Below are positions 43,901 through 51,774 of a stretch of 64,000 nucleotides of DNA, one piece after another (within the stretch, counting starts at the first letter, position 1; every line of letters starts with the position of its first letter). The position numbers and the translations under genes were made by a program. Source of the stretch: Myxococcales bacterium (lineage in GTDB: Bacteria > Myxococcota_A > Polyangia > Nannocystales > Nannocystaceae). Below the pieces are notes generated by a model. The model saw nothing but the letters and a program-made list of their open reading frames with translations. It ran no database searches and was not told where the DNA came from. The stretch spans positions 248,001-312,000 of the forward strand of contig JACKDU010000002.1 of assembly GCA_020633335.1 (NCBI GenBank), written 5' to 3'.

Positions 43901-43955
43901 GCCCCCGGTGGGCTCGCCACCCGCTCCTGCCACTGCCTCTTGTCCACGTCGCCAC
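40884..43955 (-). CDS. VIT/vWA lipoprotein with TPR and DUF2135 domains
   Basis: This 1023-residue protein has a lipobox (LLGLTAC). A VIT domain (LREVAYRGQLDAFFGATEVE) is followed by a von Willebrand A domain whose metal site is DTSAS, with later FTDGVVTAG. After a Pro/Arg linker come TPR-like helices. A C-terminal DUF2135 module closes the chain (RFVLTWDTAISDVDLHVRDG). VIT-vWA proteins bind other proteins at the envelope; DUF2135 often accompanies secretion or adhesion systems. The GTG at 43955 is the longest start; a GTG nine bases later is also possible. Confidence 0.85.
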   Translation of the reverse strand: MATWTRGSGRSGWRAHRGRRVRLAALASLLGLTACTGGIEAPADTTPGGDLVAEPALVRGESPITLRGEDGTPLRLREVAYRGQLDAFFGATEVEMTFENPEGRSLDGRLSIALPADARLVRFAVLEGGAWREAEVVPRKAAFDSLLRDVREPALIADGGGGDRLLVRLPRIPHGELRVLVGYVEEIRGREQPYRVALAGLPRLDAIDVRVTGAELHGRGPGEANKLADGRTLYAFRGRGTVEQDIVIHSPGQRVGGLRLDNRVVARISPVPHDHAEPIGSLTILFDTSASQALGFGAQIDRLAELVDEIRRWTADDIPLRVLCFDQGVETVFEGRISAFGERHLAAIRGRGALGASDLVGALRFAGSQPSRRYERMIIFTDGVVTAGAGHVEALQGEVARLAEVGVKRVDAVALGHGRGELLAAISRSGLPRDGLVIRADAAPEIALRKLVHEVVSGVEVKVTGSQWVYPERLDGLQADDTVLVYADLAPEEDDVEVVVGGSLRGRQAVTTVAATAPSILENAWRAGHVRWMEAQARACEGDTCEAWRRRIIDASLRHRILNDATALIMPGRADERPRFGLDAGRLAPLLAFGSEGVEVRERGDLAIPGGSASPSAHVLVAEPVLPDIHRSDLSQVSQGAGRSRPTAPPGASRPLPVGAPATSRPGANAALVADGRWPAADEEIPEKPHVGPRRRPKDAYDGLLLAVMDSLRLGDRPSAGSLARRWRDDEPASVLALIALGEALEANGRIDEAARAYGSIADLFPTRPEMRRLAAARLERLGDVTRWLVIDSYARALRKQPSDPSSHRLYGYALLRHALLSGDLSYYREAFDILLSGFAWARADARSQAMARVLYEDIGLAAAAWIAARPDDRAYVLEALSVNGIALAEEPSLRFVLTWDTAISDVDLHVRDGDGRHAFYRQRSLESGGRLYADVTAGLGIEAFVIDGAAGGFPYSLQIDYDTLDPLLGYGMGKVEIIEHDGRGGLSFRELPFVVSRDGANLDLGVIEGPLAAASAPSVDEG

Positions 43956-44188
43956 GGCGCTCGAATCACCTGGACGGCCAGATTTTTAGCCTCGCACAGC
44001 CCCAGAGGGGGGCGCAACTGCTTTGTCCAGATCGGCCCCGGGCCCCGGCGAGGCACCACGCGGGGTGGTCGTCGGGCACACACCCGCAGGGGCGGCGCGG
44101 CGGCGACCTGCCACGGCACGCCACGGCGACCCGGCGGACTCCTCCGGTGACCGGACGCGGCCAACTCGTCCGACGACCGGGCGGGACA

Positions 44189-44262
44189 GGGCGACCGGTC
44201 GCCCGTCGTCCATCGCCGGCCGGATGTGCGACGCCGCGTCGCGGCGGCCGGCGATGGACGAC
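44189..44262. repeat. Adjacent perfect palindromes (16 bp and 18-bp arms)
   Basis: GGGCGACCGGTCGCCC (44189-44204) is a perfect 16-bp palindrome. It abuts an 18-bp perfect inverted repeat, 44205-44222 with 44245-44262, core GTCGTCCATCGCCGGCCG. The 22-nt loop of the latter can itself fold (GCGACG/CGTCGC). Together they could form a cruciform or a multi-stem RNA. Confidence 0.75.
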
Positions 44263-44357
44263 CGGCCCGCCGCCCTGGCCTGCCGACCTCTCGCTCCAGG
44301 CCTCGCGGCCCCGTCCGTTCTCGCGCCGACGCCGCGGCGAGCCCGCGCGACCCGTCG

Positions 44358-44385
44358 CGGGTCGGCCAGCGCTCTGCCCGACCCG
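44358..44385 (-). terminator. Hairpin after the NtrY-like kinase gene
   Basis: CGGGTCGG/CCGACCCG with a 12-nt loop lies about 22 bp past the kinase stop. There is no U-tract on the minus strand. Confidence 0.4.
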
Positions 44386-44406
44386 GCGCGAGAGAGGGTC
44401 GCCACG

Positions 44407-45987
44407 CTAGCCCGCGGTCGCCAGCCGGATCACAAACGCCGCCCCGCCGAGCTCGCTCTCCTCGACCCGGATCGTCCCGTGGTGATCGAGGATGATCTTC
44501 TTGACGATCGCCAGCCCGAGCCCGCTCCCCTCGGCCCGCGACGACTCGTAGGGCTCGAAGACCCGCTCGCGCCGCGCCAGCGCGATCCCGGGGCCGTTGT
44601 CCTCGACCCAGAGCTCGACCGCGCCGGCGTCGGCGTCGACCGCCGCCCGGATCCGGACCCGCACCGGCGCCGGCCCGGCCTCGCGCCCCGAGAGGACCGC
44701 GTTCTCCACCAGGTTCACCAGGCACTGCTTGAGGAGCTGGCGATCGCCGACGATCTCGACCTCGGGCGCCGGCGCGATCTCGAGGACGTCGCTCGGCCGC
44801 TCGGTGAGGTGGCCGTAGGCGCGCCCGAACTCGTCGAGGATCCGCCCGAGCGCGACCGGCTCGAGCTGGGCCTCGGGCACCTTGGCGAGCTGCGAGAAGG
44901 TCCCGACCATCCGCCGCAGCGCGCCGACCTCGTCCTCGACGATCTCGACCGAGGTCGCCAGGAGGCGGCTGAATTCCGGGCTCAGCCCCGGATCCTTGTC
45001 GCGGAGGTTCTGGACCGCGAGCTGGATCGGCGTCAGCGGGTTCTTGATCTCGTGGGCGATCCGCCGGGCCATCTCCTGCCAGGCGCCGACGCGCTCGAGG
45101 TAGGCGACCGTCCGCTGCGCGGCCGCGAGCTCGTCGAGCATCCGGTTGAAGGCGGCGCCGAGGAGCCCGAGCTCGTCCTGACCGAGGGAGCGCACCCGCG
45201 CCTGGAGATCGCCGGCCGCGACCGCGCGCATCACCCGGCTGAGCTCCGAGACCCGGCGGGTGGTCGAGCGCGCGAGGATGAAGCCGGCGATGAAGGCGAC
45301 CATCAAGACCAGCGCCGACGCGGCCGCGATCGCCTGGAAGGCCGCCCGCTCGAGCTCGCCGCGGGCGACGATCACCGCCGGGCCGACGGCGACGTGCTCG
45401 CTCTCCCGCTTGAGCCGCCCGAGCGCCTGGTGGCGGCGCTCGATCGTCGGATCGAGCGCGAAGAGGGCGACCAGCTCAGGCTCACGATCGGCCTCCGGCG
45501 CCGCCGCGCTGGCCACCGGGATCGGATCGGCCGCCACCCAGATCCAGGCGCCGCTCGCCTCCGGCAGGAGCGCCCGGCGCTCGGCCTCGATCAGCGCCCG
45601 CTCGCCGTCGAGGAGGGAGAGCGCGACCATGTCGCCCTCGCGGGCGAGGATCGCCTCGAGATCCGCGCCCTCGATCGCCCGCCCCTCGCGGAGCGCGACG
45701 ACCTCGAGCTCGCGGGCGATCGCGGCCGCGCGCGCGCGGTAGGCCTCCTTGCGGGCGCTCACCAGATCGACGTAGTGGGCGGCGGCGATGTCGACCGCCT
45801 GATCGCTGCGCTCGATCGCCGCGCCGACCAGGCCGTCGAAGTACTCGATGGTCAGCTTGACGAGGTAGGCCGAGGCGCCGACGCAGAGGATCCCGACGGC
45901 GACCAGCGCGGTGATCACCCGCGACTCGAGGCGGCCCCACCAGGGGACCCGGCGGATCGCGCGGGCTCGGCGGGTCGGGGCGCTCAT
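44407..45987 (-). CDS. NtrY-like membrane histidine kinase
   Basis: This 526-residue protein starts at the ATG at 45987 (overlap ATGA with the gene before it). Two TM helices (ITALVAVGILCVGASAYLV; ASALVLMVAFIAGFILA) flank an extracytoplasmic sensor of about 200 residues. Then come HAMP, the H-box ARRIAHEIKNPLTPIQ, N-box LVNLVENAV, and G-boxes VEDNGPGI and GSGLGLAIV. The layout and HEIKNPLTPIQ wording match the NtrY/NtrB-type kinases that usually serve sigma54 regulators. No regulator is adjacent. It is the last gene of the Omp85 operon. Confidence 0.9.
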   Translation of the reverse strand: MSAPTRRARAIRRVPWWGRLESRVITALVAVGILCVGASAYLVKLTIEYFDGLVGAAIERSDQAVDIAAAHYVDLVSARKEAYRARAAAIARELEVVALREGRAIEGADLEAILAREGDMVALSLLDGERALIEAERRALLPEASGAWIWVAADPIPVASAAAPEADREPELVALFALDPTIERRHQALGRLKRESEHVAVGPAVIVARGELERAAFQAIAAASALVLMVAFIAGFILARSTTRRVSELSRVMRAVAAGDLQARVRSLGQDELGLLGAAFNRMLDELAAAQRTVAYLERVGAWQEMARRIAHEIKNPLTPIQLAVQNLRDKDPGLSPEFSRLLATSVEIVEDEVGALRRMVGTFSQLAKVPEAQLEPVALGRILDEFGRAYGHLTERPSDVLEIAPAPEVEIVGDRQLLKQCLVNLVENAVLSGREAGPAPVRVRIRAAVDADAGAVELWVEDNGPGIALARRERVFEPYESSRAEGSGLGLAIVKKIILDHHGTIRVEESELGGAAFVIRLATAG

Positions 45988-46625
45988 CGCTTCACCAGGT
46001 AGAAGGCCGGGGTCGTCCGGATCGCGAAGGTCTTCTCGGCCGCCGGCGCGTCGCGGATGAAGATCCCGATCCAGCGGGAGAAGGCCGAGAGGTCGCGCCC
46101 CTGCCCGCGGCTGCCGGCGAGCTCGTCCTCCGGCAGGAGCGCCTCGGTGATCGGGTTGCGCTGGCCGACCACGGTGACGAAGTAGCTCGCCTGCGGGCCC
46201 CGCTCGAGCGCGTCGGCCCGGGCGATCCGCAGGCGATCGAGGGAGACCGCCCGGGCGATCGCCGGCTCGCGCTCGCGGAAGTAGGCGGTCGTCGTGCCCT
46301 GGCCGGGATCGCTGGTCTGGACCCCGAAGCGCTCCTTCCACGGATCCCACTGGATCTTCACCACCCGCCGCTGGCCGCTGATCGGCCGCGGCGAGCCCGT
46401 GCGATAGAGGCTGATCTCGAAGACCAGGGTGGTCGCGAAGGCGGAGTCGAGCGAGGCCATCGCGTCGCGGTCGCGGAGCGAGAGGAGCTCCGGGAGGGCG
46501 ACGCTCACCAGCACGGCGTCGCCCGACTCGACGAACTCGGCCCGCCGCCCCCGCAGGAGCTCGCGGCCGCCGGCGCCGAGCGCCCCGAGGCCGAGCCCCG
46601 CGATCAGGAAGACCCTGCGCCTCAC
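45984..46625 (-). CDS. Exported protein, possibly DUF4390-like
   Basis: This 213-residue protein starts at a GTG that overlaps the Omp85 stop (GTGA), and its stop overlaps the kinase start (ATGA). The N-terminus RRRVFLIAGLGLGALGAG is a signal with a twin-arginine look. The body is beta-rich (VESGDAVLVSVALPELL; TTLVFEISLYRTG). DUF4390 proteins of similar size are known next to NtrY-like kinases in other Proteobacteria, and this is the basis for the tentative name. It may connect the outer-membrane protein and the kinase. Confidence 0.6.
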   Translation of the reverse strand: MRRRVFLIAGLGLGALGAGGRELLRGRRAEFVESGDAVLVSVALPELLSLRDRDAMASLDSAFATTLVFEISLYRTGSPRPISGQRRVVKIQWDPWKERFGVQTSDPGQGTTTAYFREREPAIARAVSLDRLRIARADALERGPQASYFVTVVGQRNPITEALLPEDELAGSRGQGRDLSAFSRWIGIFIRDAPAAEKTFAIRTTPAFYLVKR

Positions 46626-48166
46626 AGCGGCGACCTCCGGAGGACGTTGCCGACCGAGAGATCGAGGGTGCCGATCGAGGTCTCGAGGCGGAGGCCGAGG
46701 TTGAGGTTGAGGCCGACCGGCGCCGCGGCGGCGCCGAGCGCCCGCCAGGCCGCGCGCTCGGCCGCGTCGCCGGCGATCGTGAAGACCCCGCCGGCGAAGA
46801 AGAGGTGGCCGCCGACCAGCCAGCGCGGCCGCTGCCGCCGGAAGAGCGGCCACACGTACTCGAGGTCCGCGCGCGCGAAGAGGGTGCCGAAGGTGCGGGT
46901 GTCGATCCCGGTGCCGAGGATGTCGAGGGGCCCGCGGGTCGTGTAGATCAGCCCGAGCTCGCGCCCCGGCGTCAGCTCGCTGAGATCACCGGCGAAGAAG
47001 CGCTCGAAGCGGGGCGCTCGCCCGCCGATCTGGCCGGCGAGGATGCTCGGGGTGATCCAGTGGCGCCAGGGCAGCCGGAAGGTGTAGGCCGCCCCCGAGA
47101 CCAGGCGGATGTACTCGAACTCGGAGCCGACGAGCGGCGACGAGAGGTGGAGATCGAGGGCGAAGCGGCCGCCCTGCCCGACCTGCGCCGCCCGATCGCG
47201 GCCGTCCCAGTTGAGCGTGAAGTTGGTCGAGGTCAGCCGCTGCCAGCCGGCCGCGAGCCCGAGATCCACCGGCGTCCCCTGCCCCGCCGGATCGACGTAG
47301 ATCGGATCCCCCGGCGGCGACGCGCTCACCTGTTCGAAGCGGTAGTCGACGCCGAGCTCGAAGCGCGAGGTGATCGGGAACGAGGCCCCCAGGATCCCGC
47401 CGATCCGGGTGTAGTCGACCGTCCGAAAGAGCGACGGCGAGGGATCGCTGAGGGCCCCGGCGACCCGGTAGGGCTCGCTCGCCGAGAGCAGGTAGAAGGT
47501 CCCGCCGAGGCCGATCCGCGCGTCCGGGAGGCGCGGCGCCTCGATGAAGAGGCGGACGCCCTGCTGCCGGCGGGCCTTGGCGATCCGCGGCTGGGTCCCC
47601 CAGATGAAGCCGCCGCCGACGTGGATCGAGCGGCCGAGGAAGTTGCGCTCGACGAGCTGGAGGCCGCCGCGGAAGGGGGTCATCGTCGACGAGCCGAGGA
47701 AGAGATCGGTGACCGTCAGCGACGCCCGCTCCTCGACGTCGACGATCAGCGCGCCGCCCTCCCGATCGCCGCCGGCCGGCCGCAGCTTGAGGGTGACCCG
47801 CGAGAAGTAGCCGGTCCCCAGGAGGCGGAGCCGCGCCCGCTCGACCCGCGGATCCTCGGGCCAGTCGACGCTGGCGCCGACCCGCAGGTCCTCGGCCTCG
47901 AGCGCGCCGAGGATCTGGCGCTCGGCGACCTGCTCGGTGCCGACCACCCGGATCTCGAGGATCCGCACCGAGCGTACCGACTCCGAGACCGACGGCGACG
48001 CGGCGCCCTGGGCCGACGCCGCCGCCGACTTCGACGCCGGAGCGGCGCCGACCGACCGGGCGCCGCCGAGGCCCCCGAGCGCGAGCCCGACGACCACCCA
48101 CCCCACACCGGCGACGGCGCGCGCGCCCGCGCGCCGGGGGCCCGTCAGGGGGTCGTGGTGGGGCAT
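46622..48166 (-). CDS. Omp85-superfamily outer-membrane protein with one POTRA domain
   Basis: The ATG at 48166 gives 514 residues with a signal peptide. One POTRA-like domain is visible (ILEIRVVGTEQVAERQILGA to GTGYFSRVTLKL). The rest is a 16-strand-like barrel with alternating residues (FNLNWD-type repeats such as TSTNFTLNWDGRDRAAQVGQ). BamA has five POTRA domains and TamA three, so this is a short relative. The C-terminus RRSPL lacks the usual final Phe. It heads the operon with the DUF4390-like protein and the kinase. Confidence 0.82.
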   Translation of the reverse strand: MPHHDPLTGPRRAGARAVAGVGWVVVGLALGGLGGARSVGAAPASKSAAASAQGAASPSVSESVRSVRILEIRVVGTEQVAERQILGALEAEDLRVGASVDWPEDPRVERARLRLLGTGYFSRVTLKLRPAGGDREGGALIVDVEERASLTVTDLFLGSSTMTPFRGGLQLVERNFLGRSIHVGGGFIWGTQPRIAKARRQQGVRLFIEAPRLPDARIGLGGTFYLLSASEPYRVAGALSDPSPSLFRTVDYTRIGGILGASFPITSRFELGVDYRFEQVSASPPGDPIYVDPAGQGTPVDLGLAAGWQRLTSTNFTLNWDGRDRAAQVGQGGRFALDLHLSSPLVGSEFEYIRLVSGAAYTFRLPWRHWITPSILAGQIGGRAPRFERFFAGDLSELTPGRELGLIYTTRGPLDILGTGIDTRTFGTLFARADLEYVWPLFRRQRPRWLVGGHLFFAGGVFTIAGDAAERAAWRALGAAAAPVGLNLNLGLRLETSIGTLDLSVGNVLRRSPL

Positions 48167-48223
48167 CCGCGGCAGTGTAGTACAGAGCGCCCCTCCCCTC
48201 GCCGGCCTGATACCCTGGGCGAC

Positions 48224-48610
48224 GTGCCGCCGACGAAGCTGGCGATCTACGTCGAGGCCGATCCCAGCCACGTCGCGCTGGCCCGGGCGATCCTCGAGCG
48301 CGAGGGCTTCGCGATCGAGGGCAGCGACGATCCGGAGCGCGGCCTCGCGGCGATCCGCAGCCGTCGCCCCGAGGTCGCCCTGGTCGACCTCGATCTCCCG
48401 GGCGTCGGCGGCCTCGGCCTGATCCGCGCGCTGCGGGCGTCCCGCGAGGGCGCCGACTTGCCGATCGTCGCGCTCTCCGCGAGCACCCGCCGCGGCGAGG
48501 GCCGGCAGGCGCTGGCCGCCGGCGCAGACGCCTTCGTCGCCAAGCCCTACGCGATCGACGCCCTCTGCCAGGCGCTGGCGACCGCCGCCGAGGCCCGGCG
48601 CGCCCCCTGA
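48224..48610 (+). CDS. Single-domain response regulator (receiver only)
   Basis: The GTG at 48224 gives 128 residues, just one receiver domain. The acidic start is in IYVEADPSH, the phospho-Asp is in VALVDLDLPGVGGL, the Thr/Ser switch in IVALSAST, and the Lys in AFVAKPYA. There is no output domain. Only 57 bp separate it from the divergent Omp85 gene, so they share a promoter region; it may take phosphate from the NtrY-like kinase of that operon. Confidence 0.85.
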   Translation: MPPTKLAIYVEADPSHVALARAILEREGFAIEGSDDPERGLAAIRSRRPEVALVDLDLPGVGGLGLIRALRASREGADLPIVALSASTRRGEGRQALAAGADAFVAKPYAIDALCQALATAAEARRAP

Positions 48611-48632
48611 GCGCCCCCCCTGAGCGAGGCGG

Positions 48633-49382
48633 CTACAAGGTCGACGATCCTCGCCGCTTCCTCAGCAGCGCGTCGATCGTCGCCAGCTGCTCCGGTGTGT
48701 TGATCCCTGCGACCTCCTGGGCGCTCGCCGACACCGCGATCACCTCGCCGCGGAGGACCGCCCGCTCGACCAGATCCGTGAGATAGATCTCACCCTGGGC
48801 GTTGTCGGTGCCCAGCCGCGGGAGCTCCTCGCGGAGGAGGTCGACATCGGCGCAATAGATCCCCGCGTTGCACTCGCGGATCGCCCGCTCCTCCGGGCTC
48901 GCGTCGCGCTCCTCCCGGATCCCGACGACCTGCCCCCGCTCGCGGAGGATCCGCCCGTAGCCGGTCACCGAGGGCGGCTCAAAGGTCACGAGCGCGAGGC
49001 CTGCCGGGCTCCGTCCGGCCGCGGCCGCCAGGGCCTCGAGGGTCGCCGCCCGCAGGAGGGGGACGTCGCCGCTCAGGATGAGGACGGCCCCGCGGTGCTC
49101 CGCCAGCGCCTCGAGGCCGCAGAGGACCGCATGCCCGGTCCCCCGCTGCTCGGCCTGGAGGGCGAAGCGCGCCCGCGGGAAGGCGCGGGCGACCGCGTCG
49201 CGGACCCGCTCTGCCTGGTGACCGACGACCACCACGAGCTCGCCGGCGCCGGCGTCGACCGCCGCCTGCAGGGGATAGAGCACCATCGGCGCCCCGGCGA
49301 CCGGATGGAGGACCTTGGCGAGATCGGAGCCCATCCGCGTCCCCTTGCCCGCCGCGAGGACCAGTGCTGCTGGGGGATGCAC
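48633..49382 (-). CDS. GlmU-type UDP-GlcNAc pyrophosphorylase lacking the acetyltransferase domain
   Basis: This 249-residue nucleotidyltransferase starts at the GTG at 49382. The activating loop is LAAGKGTRMGSDLAKVLHP, followed by QRGTGHAVLCGL, the metal Asp in ILSGDVPLL, GYGRILRE and ECNAGIYC, then EIYLTDLV, all typical of GlmU N-domains. GlmU normally has about 200 further residues of left-handed beta helix with acetyltransferase activity; here the gene stops cleanly. It is either a separate uridyltransferase or a relative with another sugar. Confidence 0.85.
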   Translation of the reverse strand: MHPPAALVLAAGKGTRMGSDLAKVLHPVAGAPMVLYPLQAAVDAGAGELVVVVGHQAERVRDAVARAFPRARFALQAEQRGTGHAVLCGLEALAEHRGAVLILSGDVPLLRAATLEALAAAAGRSPAGLALVTFEPPSVTGYGRILRERGQVVGIREERDASPEERAIRECNAGIYCADVDLLREELPRLGTDNAQGEIYLTDLVERAVLRGEVIAVSASAQEVAGINTPEQLATIDALLRKRRGSSTL

Positions 49383-49581
49383 CGGCGCACCCTACCCGCG
49401 AACGCGACCGCCGGCGACAAAGCGCCCGAAAGCCGGCGATGGCCGCTCTCGCGCCTCGCCGGACGCAGAGCGCGCCCCGCTCCCCGGCTCTCCGCGATAT
49501 CCTCTTGGCGCTAGCGTTGCCCCTGTGCAAGCCTGCCCTCGACGCCCGCCGCGTCCGGCCGGTCTAGCCCGCGAGTGATTC

Positions 49582-51741
49582 ATGACTGAGCAAGCCGACA
49601 CCGATTCCGGTTTCCCGACCAAGGGGTCGCTCAAGCGCATCCCCTTCCCTCAGCTCGTCCGCCAGATCGCCCGCGCCGAGATCACCGGCAGCCTCTACCT
49701 GCTCAACGGCCAGACGAAGAAGGTCGTCTTCTTCCGCAGCGGCAAGCCAGTCTCGGTCCGCTCCAACGTGATCTCCGAGTGCCTCGGCCAGATCCTCGCC
49801 CAGGAGGGGATCATCACCCAGGAGCAGAGCGACAACTCGCTCGAGGCGGTCCGCCGCACCGGCAAGAAGCAGGGCGAGCTCCTGATCGAGATGGGCCTCC
49901 TCTCCGAGGGCAACCTCCACTACGGCCTCGACGCCCAGTTCCGGACCAAGCTCGGCGACATCTTCTCGTGGGAGGAGGGGCGCTTCCAGTTCAAGCCCGG
50001 GGGCGACGACGGCGGCGAGGCGCCGCCCTCCGAGTGCCACGAGAACATCATCATCGCGGCGATCCAGGAGCGCTACACCGACGAGCGGGCGCGCCACGCC
50101 CTCCGCCCCTTCGCCGGCAAGTACCCGGTGGCGACGCCGCGCTGGACCTCGAACATCGCGCCCCTCGGCCTGATCCCCGAGGAGGAGTACTTCGTCCGCT
50201 GCCTCGACGGCAGCCGCAGCGTCGACGATCTCCTCAGCGGGACGATCGACCCCGAGGTCCCGCGGGTGTCGACGCTCCTCTACGGGCTCATCGAGGCCGG
50301 GATCGTCGATCTCAAGGAGCGCAAGCTCCTCGCCCGCCCGCGGCCGCAGAAGCCGATCCTCCAGCCCCGTGAATTCGACGACGACGACCTCGCGCCGGAC
50401 TTCGAGCCCGCCAGCGTGATCGGCGAGTACGAGGACACGCCGCTGCCGAGCCGGCTGCCGAGCCCGGCCGCGTCGACCTCGCGCCTGCCGGCGCTGCCGA
50501 CCGAGGACGAGGAGATGTTCGCGGGCGTCGCCGCCCTCGACGAGGACGAGAGCGTGGTCCTCGACACCCGCGACATCCGCGGACGCCCCGGCCGCTTCGC
50601 CCCCGCGCCGGCCCCCGCCCCCGCGCCGGCCCCGGCCCCGCTGAGCGACCTCGACGACGACGAGACCGACTTCAGCGACCTCGACGACGAGGCGCCCCAC
50701 CGCGAGGAGCCGACCACCCTCGACGGCGGCCCCCTCGACCTCGACGAGGAGAGCTTCGACGACGAGGTCGAGCTCCTCGACGAGGAGGAGATGGTCGAGA
50801 TGGTCGAGGAGGTCGAGCCGGTCGAGGCGATCGAGGCGATCGAGCCCGAGCCCGCCCCCGCGGCGATCGACCCGCTCGACGCGCTCGACGACGACCTCGA
50901 CGACGACCTCGACGACATCGACGAGCTGGCGACCGCGGCGATCGAGCCCGAGGACTCGATGGAGCTGCCGGCCGCCGCCGTGATCGAGGAGCTGAGCGCG
51001 ACGGGCCTCGACGCGCTCCCCGAGCTCGAGCCGGGCGACTCGGCGATCGAGGCGATCCCGCTCGACGAGATCAGCGAGGTGGCGCCGGTCGCCGACGTCC
51101 TCGATGAGCTCGACGACATCGACGACCTCGCCCTCGACGCCGGCGAGCTCGCCCTCGACGACGTCGAGCTCGGCGACCTCGGCGACCTCGACGACCTCGC
51201 GGACGACCTCGGCGACCTCGACGACCTCGACCTCGGCGACATCGACGACATCGACGACGACCTCCTGGTCAGCGAGAGCCAGGCGGCCGCGCCGGTCGAG
51301 ATCGCCGAGATCGGTGACATCGACGACATCGGCGACCTCGACGACATCGACGACCTCGCCCTCGACGACGAGCTCGGCGGCGACGTCGGCGGCCAGCGCT
51401 ATCAAGAGGCGGTCAACGCGATGAGCGAGGGCGACTTCGCCTCGGCCAGCGTCCTCTTCGAGGAGGCCTACCAGCACGGCTACGACTACGCCGAGCTCCA
51501 CTCGATGCTGGCCTACGCCCGCTACCGGGCCGCCGGTGGCAACCCGGCCGCGGCCCAGGACTCCCTCGAGCTCCTCGACTACGCCGAGCAGCGCGATCCG
51601 GATCTCGACATGGTCCACGCCTACCGCGGGGCGATCCTCCTCGGCCTCGGGGCGACCGACAGCGCCCGCGAGAGCTTCGAGCGCGCCCTCCAGCTCAACC
51701 CCTACTGCGAGCTGGCGATCCAGTACATCAACAACATGTAG
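49582..51741 (+). CDS. PATAN/DUF4388 protein with long acidic repeat region and TPR end
   Basis: The 719-residue product begins with a DUF4388/PATAN domain (FPQLVRQIARAEITGSLYL, then VVFFRSGKPV) and a GspE-N-like helical part (LGQILAQEGIITQEQSD). Residues about 265-600 are extremely acidic, with Ala/Pro repeats and many LDDIDDL units. The C-terminal 120 residues are TPR-like (AVNAMSEGDFASASVLFEEA; ARESFERALQLNPYCELAI). Such proteins in myxobacteria take part in motility and surface signalling. The acidic region is probably disordered and may bind metal or basic partners. Confidence 0.85.
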   Translation: MTEQADTDSGFPTKGSLKRIPFPQLVRQIARAEITGSLYLLNGQTKKVVFFRSGKPVSVRSNVISECLGQILAQEGIITQEQSDNSLEAVRRTGKKQGELLIEMGLLSEGNLHYGLDAQFRTKLGDIFSWEEGRFQFKPGGDDGGEAPPSECHENIIIAAIQERYTDERARHALRPFAGKYPVATPRWTSNIAPLGLIPEEEYFVRCLDGSRSVDDLLSGTIDPEVPRVSTLLYGLIEAGIVDLKERKLLARPRPQKPILQPREFDDDDLAPDFEPASVIGEYEDTPLPSRLPSPAASTSRLPALPTEDEEMFAGVAALDEDESVVLDTRDIRGRPGRFAPAPAPAPAPAPAPLSDLDDDETDFSDLDDEAPHREEPTTLDGGPLDLDEESFDDEVELLDEEEMVEMVEEVEPVEAIEAIEPEPAPAAIDPLDALDDDLDDDLDDIDELATAAIEPEDSMELPAAAVIEELSATGLDALPELEPGDSAIEAIPLDEISEVAPVADVLDELDDIDDLALDAGELALDDVELGDLGDLDDLADDLGDLDDLDLGDIDDIDDDLLVSESQAAAPVEIAEIGDIDDIGDLDDIDDLALDDELGGDVGGQRYQEAVNAMSEGDFASASVLFEEAYQHGYDYAELHSMLAYARYRAAGGNPAAAQDSLELLDYAEQRDPDLDMVHAYRGAILLGLGATDSARESFERALQLNPYCELAIQYINNM

Positions 51742-51774
51742 GGCGCGGGGAGGCGCGCGGCTCCCCGGCGCGCC

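Larger units (their letters stand above)
43956..44406. other. 451-bp spacer rich in palindromes
   Basis: No gene is seen between the kinase stop and the VIT lipoprotein start, both on the minus strand. It holds a short AT-rich patch near 43981-43987, the palindrome cluster 44189-44262 and a hairpin at 44358-44385. CGACGACCGG-like words recur through the middle. Confidence 0.5.

Noticed and set aside
43978..43992. Sigma70 promoter at the AT-rich TAAAAAT patch upstream of the VIT lipoprotein gene
   Set aside because: No -35 box at a workable distance was found on the minus strand.
51104..51424. Ser/Thr-rich open frames overlapping the acidic repeat gene on both strands
   Set aside because: They are produced by the GACGACCTC-type repeats read in other phases and have no start or ribosome site.
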